Assembly: GCF_004364125.1 (NCBI RefSeq)
Contig: NZ_SNZV01000001.1
Location: 620,001-684,000, forward strand
DNA from: Sphingobacterium paludis
GTDB taxonomy: Bacteria; Bacteroidota; Bacteroidia; Sphingobacteriales; Sphingobacteriaceae
Direction: 5' to 3'
DNA: 64,000 nucleotides
Shown: positions 1 to 7,347 of the stretch, in pieces
Layout of the letters: each line of letters starts with the position of its first letter
Position numbering within the stretch: the stretch's first letter is position 1
Notes under the pieces: model-generated
The model's database searches: none
What the model saw: the letters and a program-made list of their open reading frames with translations, nothing else
Told to the model about the DNA's origin: nothing
Program-made: the position numbers and the translations under genes

Positions 1-919
1 ACGGATCATGGGACATCAAAATATTGAATGACTGGTGGGGCACATTGGCGGTAGCCTTTGCTAAATCGCCATACCGTTGAAAGCCACCTTTGCCCCAGTT
101 TTCAACGCCGATCAAACGAATGCTTTCGCCGTCTTTTCTTAACGTTACGGACTCGTTAAGCAGTAGCCGAAATCCCATCGCACTATGGTTTTGCTTCAGT
201 TGATCCAGGTTTCTACGCTTCGCCATGCTGTTCTCCCAAGCCATATAGTCGCCATAGTCATGATTTCCTAAAATAGCGTATTTTCCATACGGAGCGTCCA
301 GTTGGGCAAAGGTGCTCATCCAAGCCGTCACCTCGGAAGCCGCATTATTCACAAGATCTCCAGTAAAGAGTAACAGATCGCTGCCTTGGGCATTCGCAAG
401 GTTAACGCCGCGTTGGACTTCCCGTTTATTTTTTAAACTCCCCGCATGTATATCCGACAGTTGGGTGATGCTAAAACCATCAAATGATTTCGGTAAATCT
501 GGAAAATAGATTGTGGTTTTTCGGACTTTGTAATGATGTCGGCCTCGCGTTAATCCGAATACAATCAAGCCGAACAGGATTATTGCTAAGGCTACAACTA
601 GCTCACTCACGTAAAGGTTTCGCGCAGGAAATCCATTAAATGCCCGGCCGACGTCTTCCAAAAGCAAGAAAGGAACAGACACTAACTTCGGAACAAAAAA
701 GAGCAGCATGGCTGATATAAACGTTGGAAAATATTTCGCGGTATTCTTCCGCAGTCGCGGGAAAGACAATAAGGCGACGATCGATAGGATCAGCAACAGG
801 TCCAGTGCCCAATATATGTAGCGCAATGCAGCGCTTGAAATAAGCGTTGAAAAAGCCTGATAAAAATAGATATCGCCGAGTAGGAAAAGTATAAAAATGA
901 GTGCAATTCGTTTTGCCAT
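1..919 (-). CDS. Membrane-anchored calcineurin-like metallophosphoesterase, 3' end outside window
   Basis: The reading frame is open from an ATG at 919 to the window edge (306 codons seen), so the C-terminus is missing. About four hydrophobic segments (roughly residues 5-25, 35-52, 65-88 and 106-124) precede a soluble metallophosphatase domain. That domain shows the family's metal-binding blocks: SDIHAG at 155-160, GDLVNN at 187-192, GNHD at 218-221 and SHDP at the visible end. The layout matches YkuE/YaeI-type phosphoesterases, which act on phosphoesters at the membrane face. The substrate cannot be read from sequence. It is the last of several minus-strand genes here and is separated by 50 nt from the zinc-peptidase-like gene upstream. 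The family call is firm and the substrate unknown. Confidence 0.88.
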   Translation of the reverse strand, partial: MAKRIALIFILFLLGDIYFYQAFSTLISSAALRYIYWALDLLLILSIVALLSFPRLRKNTAKYFPTFISAMLLFFVPKLVSVPFLLLEDVGRAFNGFPARNLYVSELVVALAIILFGLIVFGLTRGRHHYKVRKTTIYFPDLPKSFDGFSITQLSDIHAGSLKNKREVQRGVNLANAQGSDLLLFTGDLVNNAASEVTAWMSTFAQLDAPYGKYAILGNHDYGDYMAWENSMAKRRNLDQLKQNHSAMGFRLLLNESVTLRKDGESIRLIGVENWGKGGFQRYGDLAKATANVPHQSFNILMSHDP

Positions 920-969
920 ATAGCCTTGTTTTACAACAGTAGACGCATGTGAAGTCGAATTACTTTATA

Positions 970-1623
970 TTATTCGCTCTTTACCTCATCCTCCAAAATT
1001 TCCTCTTTACGGACGGATGTTTCTGGTTCGAGCGCGTTGATGAGCGCCACGATATCATCCGGTGAGAGATAGAGCTGTGCTATTTTGTTTTTGTAACGCA
1101 TGGATAGTCCACTATGTCCTAAAATAAATGCTTTTGTTTTGATGATGTAGCTTCCCATACCGCGGTTAACGGCAAAGGTGTCGGCAACACGTTCGGCTTT
1201 GCGAACAAAGCGTTTCGATAGCCAGTACAGCAGGCCAAATTTGGCAATACTTAGCGTACTCCGCTGCTCGTAGTCCATCACATGCCCCAATTCATGCCCA
1301 ATCCATCCGATAAGAACATCATCTTCTATGTGGTGTATCGGCTCGATACTGTGTTGCAATTTGAATACGGGGCTGATCAAAATATCGTACTTTCGTTTGT
1401 TTTTCGGCCCTAGTAGGGAGCTTACGACAGGGCGCGCCGCCATAATAGAGCCCTTTAATTTTTGTGTAAAGATAAATCGTACGCAGGTATTTTTCAACTC
1501 GGGATAATGCGATAACGCCTTCACGATCTGCGCATCCATCACTTTTGGTATCTGTTTATGGGCACGTAGATCCGTTAAGGATGTACCCAGCGTATTATCT
1601 ATCATTTCAGAAATCTTTCCCAT
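970..1623 (-). CDS. Putative zinc metallopeptidase with HELGH motif
   Basis: This 217-residue protein carries HELGH at residues 110-114 within GWIGHELGHVMDYE, the HExxH zinc-binding and catalytic signature. A second block near 144-148 (ERVAD) resembles the ExxxD third-ligand motif of M48-like peptidases. There is no clear signal peptide and no strong membrane segment, although residues 126-137 are mildly hydrophobic. The C-terminus is acidic. I do not recognise a named family. It is smaller than typical M48 proteases (HtpX is about 290 residues) and lacks their membrane helices. The product is probably a cytoplasmic or membrane-associated metallopeptidase of unknown substrate. The motif is seen directly; activity is inferred. 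Confidence 0.7.
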   Translation of the reverse strand: MGKISEMIDNTLGTSLTDLRAHKQIPKVMDAQIVKALSHYPELKNTCVRFIFTQKLKGSIMAARPVVSSLLGPKNKRKYDILISPVFKLQHSIEPIHHIEDDVLIGWIGHELGHVMDYEQRSTLSIAKFGLLYWLSKRFVRKAERVADTFAVNRGMGSYIIKTKAFILGHSGLSMRYKNKIAQLYLSPDDIVALINALEPETSVRKEEILEDEVKSE

Positions 1624-1782
1624 TCATCTTCGCTTAAGTCCGGTTATAGAACAATGCGCATGATGAAATGGTTGATATTTTTTGTGGATACGCCCGGTTG
1701 ATGAAACGTTCGTCGCGTTTGATTGATCCGCAATCAAACCTTTGTGGCTTGCTGGCGTTCCCCTAGAAAACAAAACAGCGAT

Positions 1783-1992
1783 ATGGAAAATAACGGAAAC
1801 AATAAGCCAAAGACCCAACAGGAGCGTGGGGTGGCAGAAAATGAAAAAGAAAATTATACATCGGTGTCTTCCGACAAGCAAAGTAAGGCAGATACCGAAG
1901 ATAAAAAGGACATCAAAGAGACAGATAAAAAAAAGGAGTCGGAGCGTTCTGGAGGCGATTTAGCGGGAAATGCTGCAGGGAATTCCGATTAA
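1783..1992 (+). CDS. Small, highly charged hypothetical protein
   Basis: From the ATG at 1783 this frame encodes 69 residues dominated by Lys, Glu, Asp, Asn and Ser, ending in a Gly/Asn-rich tail (GGDLAGNAAGNSD). It has no hydrophobic segment, so it looks intrinsically disordered and cytoplasmic. An upstream in-frame ATG at 1723 would add 20 residues of different composition (Cys, Trp, Phe), so I prefer the internal start. The antisense frame 1624-1881 overlaps it and looks less protein-like. No function is assigned. The extreme composition could also arise from A-rich DNA, so the gene is plausible but unproven. Confidence 0.5.
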   Translation: MENNGNNKPKTQQERGVAENEKENYTSVSSDKQSKADTEDKKDIKETDKKKESERSGGDLAGNAAGNSD

Positions 1993-2022
1993 TAAGTTTT
2001 CTATTTATAGCTGCTACACAAG

Positions 2023-2058
2023 GAGTTGATCAACTATTGCTACATGGTTGATCAACTC
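2023..2058. repeat. Two identical palindromes forming a 12-bp inverted repeat
   Basis: The 10-bp palindrome GTTGATCAAC occurs at 2025-2034 and again at 2047-2056, with centres 22 bp apart. With flanking bases they form a perfect 12-bp inverted repeat (2023-2034 against 2047-2058). No T-run follows on either strand, so a simple terminator is not favoured. The element sits between the small charged ORF and the secreted protein gene at 2142, where an operator for a dimeric regulator would be expected. Confidence 0.6.
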
Positions 2059-2141
2059 AAGCTGTTGCTAGCAGGCAAGCAAAATTTAGCCCTGTTTTGA
2101 TTCGTTGTTTTTTGTTAATTTGCTATCCTTTACAACACATC

Positions 2142-2816
2142 ATGATGAGGCTTATTTTATTGCTGCTGCTGTTATGTCCAGCTATGTTCGTCAACGGGCA
2201 ATCTAAAGTGATCCAGGCGAAACGCTATTACCCAGAAGACGCTGCTGAATTCACCAAAAAAACATCGCATAGCTACAACGAGCTCGGCGGATATGAAGCG
2301 GCTAAATTTGGTGAAACGACGATGATTATCCGCGCGGTCACCAATTATGGCACCTTTTATTTTGTCTTTAAAAAGAAAAACAAAGACAACGACGAACCGA
2401 TTAATCGCAACTTGTACGCCTTTATCCTTGTAGAAGACCATGCTGGAGTACTTGAAAAGGTCCGTTTTCAAGACTTTGGAAATCCGCTGTATTGGCCAGC
2501 GTTTGATTATGACAATTGTTTGGTCGAAGACGCCGATCAAGATGGCATTCCAGAATTTTATTTGAGCTATATGGGTGAAAGTGATGGGCTTGATGCAAAG
2601 CCATACAAGCAAATTGTTTATTTCTTTGGCTCAGCAGTGCCGAAAGCTGGAGTAGTAAAGGCTAAGGCCACCGCTTACTATCCGGCAGGAAATGAGGAGG
2701 ATGTGTATACGGTTGCGTTTGATAGTGCTTGGCAAAGCATGGCACCAGCGGTAAAGGAGCGCAGCAAAGCGATACTAAACGCACACAAGAAGGCGTACGG
2801 CGAAACTTTTTTTTGA
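2142..2816 (+). CDS. Secreted hypothetical protein
   Basis: The chosen ATG at 2142 begins a classical signal peptide: MMRLILLLLLLCPAMFVNG followed by Q. The frame can be extended to a TTG at 2097, but that would bury the signal. The mature part (about 205 residues) is hydrophilic and contains a DADQDGIPEFYL stretch near the middle, which resembles the Asp-rich repeats of VCBS/FG-GAP-type extracellular proteins. The gene likely encodes a periplasmic or surface protein. I do not recognise a family and assign no function. A pair of palindromes lies 85-120 bp upstream and may regulate it. It is followed at about 110 nt by the TauE/SafE gene on the same strand. Confidence 0.75.
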   Translation: MMRLILLLLLLCPAMFVNGQSKVIQAKRYYPEDAAEFTKKTSHSYNELGGYEAAKFGETTMIIRAVTNYGTFYFVFKKKNKDNDEPINRNLYAFILVEDHAGVLEKVRFQDFGNPLYWPAFDYDNCLVEDADQDGIPEFYLSYMGESDGLDAKPYKQIVYFFGSAVPKAGVVKAKATAYYPAGNEEDVYTVAFDSAWQSMAPAVKERSKAILNAHKKAYGETFF

Positions 2817-2924
2817 TAAAAACGCTTAAAATTTCTATAATTATTAGAACTTTGTTCAATACGTTAGGATTATGGATTTTTGGCAGCGATCATCGGGGTG
2901 TGGGCATTGCTTGAGCACGGCGCG

Positions 2925-3725
2925 ATGATGGTAAGTGGATTTTTGCTTGCAGTCGTTGTAGGCTTGACATTGGGTTTAATAGGAAGTGGCGGAACCATAT
3001 TAACCGTGCCTATTTTTGTATACGTAATGGGCGTTGATGCGGTGATGGCAACGACATACGCGCTTTTCGCCGTCGGTGTTACGTCGGTAGTAGGTACAGT
3101 TCGTGGCTTTTTCAACAACGAGATAGATCTTCCAGAAGCTTGTCGTTTCGGTATTCCTTCCTTACTTACGGTGTTCCTCACGCGGACGTTTTTATTGCCG
3201 CTGGTGCCTGAAACAATCCGATTTGGATCTTTTGAGATACATCAATCAATTGCGTTGATGATTATTTTTGCGCTGATCATGTTTGCTTCGGGGATCTCCA
3301 TGGTTATAAGCTCCAGTAGCTTGACCGGATACACGTTGGCGGCTGAAAAGTCCAGTGCAGCAAAGACGACCATACTTGCCGTGCTCGTGGGATTGATCAC
3401 AGGCGTTGCGGGGGCGGGGGGCGGATTCCTGATTGTGCCGGCTCTACTAAGCGTACTCAGGCTCTCTATACGAAAAGCTGTATCCACGTCGTTGTTGATC
3501 ATTAGTGTTAATTCGCTATTCGGCATGCTGGGCGACATGGAAAAAATAAAGGATTTTGATTGGTTCATTCTTTGCGGATATACCCTGTTTGCGATCATCG
3601 GAATCTTTGCCGGATTTTCCCTGTCTGAGAAAGTAAGTAGTTCCGTTTTAAAGAAGGTATTTGGTTATTTTATTATTTGCCTGTCCATATTTATCCTTTG
3701 TAAAGAGTTACTTTTATCCGTATAG
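2925..3725 (+). CDS. TauE/SafE-family sulfite/sulfonate exporter
   Basis: This is a polytopic membrane protein of about 266 residues with two homologous halves. Each half opens with a glycine-rich hydrophobic helix typical of TauE/SafE (formerly DUF81): LGLIGSGGTILTVPIF near the N-terminus and GVAGAGGGFLIVPALL in the middle. The family exports sulfite, sulfoacetate or related organosulfur anions. The ATG at 2925 gives the usual short N-terminus; a TTG at 2880 would add 15 residues. The next gene, 53 nt downstream, encodes a persulfide dioxygenase-rhodanese, the same pairing as in cst-type persulfide detoxification operons. Sulfite is therefore the likely substrate, by context. Confidence 0.85.
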   Translation: MMVSGFLLAVVVGLTLGLIGSGGTILTVPIFVYVMGVDAVMATTYALFAVGVTSVVGTVRGFFNNEIDLPEACRFGIPSLLTVFLTRTFLLPLVPETIRFGSFEIHQSIALMIIFALIMFASGISMVISSSSLTGYTLAAEKSSAAKTTILAVLVGLITGVAGAGGGFLIVPALLSVLRLSIRKAVSTSLLIISVNSLFGMLGDMEKIKDFDWFILCGYTLFAIIGIFAGFSLSEKVSSSVLKKVFGYFIICLSIFILCKELLLSV

Positions 3726-3778
3726 CAGGTGTTCGTAGGATCGTAATCATTTATTTCATTGAAAAAAATAAAAAGCGT

Positions 3779-5158
3779 ATGTTTTTCCAACAGATTTATG
3801 ATAAAACATTATCCCAGGCAAGCTATTTTATAGGTTGTCAGGCAAGTAAAGAGGCTATTGTTATCGACGCCAAGCGCGACGTGGACACGTACCTAACGAT
3901 TGCCAAACAACAAAATATGAAGATTACCCAGGTGCTGGAAACGCATATCCATGCTGATTTTTTGTCGGGCACGCGGGAGTTGGCAGCGCTGACGGGGGCT
4001 GCGATATCCCTGTCCGATGCAGGAGGTGATGCTTGGCAGTATCAGTATCCGCACATCGGATTAGTAGACGGAACTATCGTACACGTCGGAAACCTGTCGT
4101 TGGAAGTTTTGCACACCCCCGGCCATACGCCGGAAAGCATCAGCTTATTGCTTCGCGATCATCCTGCATCTGATGAGCCGGTGATGATCTTTACCGGAGA
4201 TTTTGTGTTTGTCGGTGACGTAGGTCGTCCAGACTTGTTGGAAGAAGTCGCCGGCGTAGTTGGATCTCGAGAGCAAGGTGCTAAACAGCTTTTTGCTTCC
4301 TTGCAACGCTTTATGGCGTTGCCAGACTATGTCCAGGTATGGCCCGGGCACGGCGCAGGCTCAGCATGTGGTAAAGCACTGGGCGCAGTACCCTGCAGCA
4401 CCGTAGGCTACGAAAAAATTAGAAACTGGGCCTTGCGCTATTCGGCGGCAGATTACGCCAAGTTTGAGGCCTATCTATTAAGCGATCAGCCTGAAGTACC
4501 GCGTTATTTTGCCGCAATGAAAACGTTAAATCGTATGCCTCGCCCTTTGCTTACGGAAGTACCTGTGCATCCGGTTTTGCGTAGCCTGGATTGGCTGGCC
4601 AAAGATAGCCAGATTATTGATGCCCGGCAGAAAATCGATTTCGCTGCTGCACACCGCGCTGGCGCTCTCAACATACAGCATAATCAAGCGATGGCGACTT
4701 GGGTAGGATCACTACTCGACTATACCGAGCCCCTTATTATCGTTTCTAATGATGAGGAGCGGGAGGAAATCACGCGCAAGCTGATGCGGATCGGTTTCGA
4801 TAATATAACAGGTTTTATAACAGAATGTAGGGAATCTGTGGCGCAAGAATCAGTGCAGCTGATAAATGCGCAGGAGGTGGAGCAATCCATGGATAACGAG
4901 GCCTATTTATTGGTGGACGTGCGCAGTAGACAGGAGTTTGAGCGCGCTCATATTCCGGGTGCGGTACATAGTTTTGTTGGCCATCTGTACAAAGAGGATC
5001 TTCGTAAGTTCGACGGCAAACACGTCATTATATACTGCCAAGCGGGTGATCGCGCTTCGGTAGCGTATTCCTATCTAGCTAGCCGAGGAGTGCGTCCACT
5101 GTCGCTATATTTAGGTAGTTTTCAGGAGTGGCAACAGTCGGATAGGCCTGTAACGTAA
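3779..5158 (+). CDS. Persulfide dioxygenase-rhodanese fusion (CstB/ETHE1-like)
   Basis: The 459-residue protein has an N-terminal metallo-beta-lactamase domain (about 1-250) with THIHADF at 55-61, HTPGH at 112-116, TGDFVFVGDVGRPD at 139-152 and PGHGAGSACG at 189-198, as in ETHE1-type persulfide dioxygenases. Two rhodanese-like domains follow. The first (about 265-350) has no catalytic Cys. The last (about 365-459) has the active loop YCQAGDR with Cys420. Proteins of this layout oxidise glutathione or CoA persulfide to sulfite and move sulfane sulfur to thiosulfate. The upstream TauE/SafE exporter would remove the sulfite. There is no signal peptide, so it is cytoplasmic. The family call is strong; the exact thiol substrate is unknown. 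Confidence 0.9.
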   Translation: MFFQQIYDKTLSQASYFIGCQASKEAIVIDAKRDVDTYLTIAKQQNMKITQVLETHIHADFLSGTRELAALTGAAISLSDAGGDAWQYQYPHIGLVDGTIVHVGNLSLEVLHTPGHTPESISLLLRDHPASDEPVMIFTGDFVFVGDVGRPDLLEEVAGVVGSREQGAKQLFASLQRFMALPDYVQVWPGHGAGSACGKALGAVPCSTVGYEKIRNWALRYSAADYAKFEAYLLSDQPEVPRYFAAMKTLNRMPRPLLTEVPVHPVLRSLDWLAKDSQIIDARQKIDFAAAHRAGALNIQHNQAMATWVGSLLDYTEPLIIVSNDEEREEITRKLMRIGFDNITGFITECRESVAQESVQLINAQEVEQSMDNEAYLLVDVRSRQEFERAHIPGAVHSFVGHLYKEDLRKFDGKHVIIYCQAGDRASVAYSYLASRGVRPLSLYLGSFQEWQQSDRPVT

Positions 5159-5237
5159 AGCGGTCTCCCCAGTTTGTGCGCAGAAAAGCCAAGAGACAGT
5201 TTGCTGTGGGTCAGCTCTCGGTTACCATCTGTTTTGC

Positions 5238-6140
5238 TCAATCAATCGGATCAAAAGCGGTGTAGGGATGCTTTGGCTCGTAATGGTTCCAGATGAGGTT
5301 TGCTATTTTGCGGGTCAATTCCTCTGCGGCGTTGTCTCGCGTCCAACGTTGGTCCTTGTTGTTTTTGGTCAACACGGCGAATGCAAAATCGCCTGATGGC
5401 GCGTGTACAAACACCACTTCACCACGGGCGGCATCCACAGAGCCTGTTTTCGACGCTGTCGCGATGTGGGCCGGAAACTGCGATAACGAACGCTCATTAT
5501 AAAATTGATTTTTTAAATAGCGGTACATTTTGCTGGATAGGCGAGGCGTGAATAGTTCCTCCTGCTCGATCATCCTCATCAATTTAACAATTTCACGCGG
5601 CGTGGTTTGCCCCCAGCCATATTGCTCCCATATCTTTTCGCGTCCTGCTGTTCGCGAGTTTACCTTCGTGTCTTTGAGGCCCAAGCGATCCATTAAAGGA
5701 TTGATGGCCTGCCCGCCGCCAGCAAGCTCTTGGCACCATATGGAGGCCACATTGTCGCTGTAGGTCAGCATCAGCGATATCATGGTACTAAGGTCAATCT
5801 GCGCACTATCTTTGAAAAGCTGCATGAGACCGGATCCGCCGTATGCGCGCTCCAAGCGGTAGCGGTAATTTGCCTGCAGCAACAGTTCCCCGGCATTTAT
5901 CTTGTCAAACACACCCACGAGAAGCGGAACTTTGACAATGCTGGCTGTGGGAAAAACCGTGTCGGCAGAAAGTTCCACAGTTTTATTCGCTTTGAAATGC
6001 TGCACGTAAATACCGATCTCGCCATCGAAACCGGCAATCAGCTCTTTCAAATTATTGGTTAATTTTTTGTCTGTTTTTTGCGCATGTGCAGTGGAATACA
6101 TGGATATGCATAGGAGAAGTCCGAAAATATAATTTGCCAT
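5238..6140 (-). CDS. Exported class-A-beta-lactamase-fold serine hydrolase
   Basis: A signal peptide (cleavage near AHA-Q at 20/21) precedes a serine beta-lactamase/transpeptidase fold. The three active-site motifs are present: SIVK at 67-70, SDN at 128-130 and KTG at 231-233. The omega-loop glutamate motif ExxLN, which class A beta-lactamases need for deacylation, is not visible between SDN and KTG; that stretch reads AGREKIWEQYGWG. It therefore looks like a periplasmic penicillin-binding serine hydrolase or DD-peptidase-like enzyme rather than a true resistance enzyme. It is convergent with the persulfide dioxygenase gene and lies 31 nt downstream of the NAD(P)-binding protein gene. Confidence 0.85.
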   Translation of the reverse strand: MANYIFGLLLCISMYSTAHAQKTDKKLTNNLKELIAGFDGEIGIYVQHFKANKTVELSADTVFPTASIVKVPLLVGVFDKINAGELLLQANYRYRLERAYGGSGLMQLFKDSAQIDLSTMISLMLTYSDNVASIWCQELAGGGQAINPLMDRLGLKDTKVNSRTAGREKIWEQYGWGQTTPREIVKLMRMIEQEELFTPRLSSKMYRYLKNQFYNERSLSQFPAHIATASKTGSVDAARGEVVFVHAPSGDFAFAVLTKNNKDQRWTRDNAAEELTRKIANLIWNHYEPKHPYTAFDPID

Positions 6141-6171
6141 GCTGTAAAATAGAAAAAAAAATCAGTTTTCG

Positions 6172-6822
6172 CTAATAAGCTGCGGTAAATCGCTGCTTTA
6201 TAAATTTAGGATCTTCCAGCTCGTCGACAATGGCCACAGCAAGGTCTTCTACTGCAAGTTTTGAACGCCCTTCTGTATCAAAGACGGGGCTGTCCAGACC
6301 TGTTCGATAGCTACCCGTTCGTGTGCCAGAGCTTGCTGCATTCATCTCTATGGCCGGACTGAAAAAAGTCCAGTTGAGGTCGTGTTCCCGCTTCACAATT
6401 TCCAAATAGTCAGAAGCTGCCTGTGCACCCTCTTTAATTTCTTCAGGAAAATCTTCTCCGTCGATCAGTTTTTTGCCGTCGATTTCGAGGCTGCCCGCGC
6501 CACCGATGAACAAAGCGCGTTCTACACCTGCTTCTTTCGCAGCGTTGATTATCGCCCGACCGCCTGCTATGTAATCATCGTACAGCGATGGGTTCGACCA
6601 ACCCGCGTTGAAGGCAGATACTACAATATCGTTGCCTTTAATGGCCGCTGTGAGCGCGGTATACTCGCTAACATCGGCTTGTACAGCCACCACATTCGGA
6701 GCCGATTTAATCGCTTGAACATTTCTCGCAATGGCGGTCACCGTATAATTCCTATCCACCAATTCTTGTAAAATCGCTGAGCCAACAAATCCTGTTGCGC
6801 CTATTAATGCTACTTTTTTCAT
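6172..6822 (-). CDS. NAD(P)-binding oxidoreductase (atypical short-chain/NmrA-like)
   Basis: The 216-residue protein opens with the Rossmann dinucleotide motif GATGFVGSA at residues 8-16 and has the size and layout of YwnB-type NAD(P)-binding proteins (atypical SDR, NAD(P)H-binding family). The catalytic YxxxK of classical SDRs is not evident, so the enzyme may act as a sensor or as a flavin/quinone-type reductase. It is cytoplasmic, with no signal peptide. It may be co-transcribed with the serine hydrolase gene 31 nt downstream, although their functions do not obviously connect. The specific reaction is unknown. Confidence 0.85.
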   Translation of the reverse strand: MKKVALIGATGFVGSAILQELVDRNYTVTAIARNVQAIKSAPNVVAVQADVSEYTALTAAIKGNDIVVSAFNAGWSNPSLYDDYIAGGRAIINAAKEAGVERALFIGGAGSLEIDGKKLIDGEDFPEEIKEGAQAASDYLEIVKREHDLNWTFFSPAIEMNAASSGTRTGSYRTGLDSPVFDTEGRSKLAVEDLAVAIVDELEDPKFIKQRFTAAY

Positions 6823-7347
6823 GTCTAACTATTATTTTATGAGCGCGCTACGCTCGGGTTGTTTGTAAAAACCGTTTAACGAGTGACGGCCCGTTGGTGG
6901 AGGTGCGCCCTTCCTCTTTATGTCGATATGTAGCGTTCACCGTAGTGATTTCTTCATGCCGCAACATAAGAATGGTTTTTTAATCCATATTGTTTTCTTT
7001 ATTTGATCTTCGCAGGCGCGCGAAAATCTGGCGTTAGGCGTAGGGACGTTTAGGGCAAATAGTACGGTAGAAATGCATGTTAACGATACATTTACACGAT
7101 TAAAGGTTTGTAAAATTATCTAAGATTAATATTTTATCTATACAATCTATTTATGATCTTTTGAAAAATTTTAAACAAAAAATACTATTAAAATTTTTTT
7201 TGAATTTTATTTGTTTTAATTTTATGTAATCACACACACAATTAACTACACTTGATGGTTGTTAACACCGTAAAAGCTTCCTGACCGCCCGGCCAGGAAG
7301 CTTCCTTTTATACGTAAGTACCGATTTGTAGGGTAATTGAAGCGATA
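6823..7347. other. Intergenic region, AT-rich in its right half
   Basis: This 525-bp gap lies between the start of the oxidoreductase gene and the end of the TolC gene. The left third is of ordinary composition and probably holds the oxidoreductase promoter, though I find no clear TAnnTTTG box. From about 7085 to 7250 it is very AT-rich, and a hairpin follows at 7274-7303. I see no ORF or RNA gene that I would defend. Confidence 0.6.
7274..7303 (-). terminator. Hairpin downstream of the tolC-type gene
   Basis: A perfect 10-bp stem (AAGCTTCCTG at 7274-7283 paired with CAGGAAGCTT at 7294-7303) has a GC-rich 10-nt loop. On the minus strand it is followed by TTTTAC, a short U-run, and it lies 45 nt beyond the TolC stop codon. 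It probably ends the export operon. Terminator function is inferred. Confidence 0.65.

Noticed and set aside
1624..1881. Minus-strand 85-residue frame directly upstream of the HExxH gene
   Set aside because: It overlaps antisense to the charged ORF at 1783-1992. Its hydrophobic first half is the complement of A-rich coding sequence, and the rest shows no protein-like pattern.
5238..6140. Calling this gene an antibiotic-resistance class A beta-lactamase
   Set aside because: The ExxLN deacylation motif is not visible, so only the broader serine-hydrolase call is supported.
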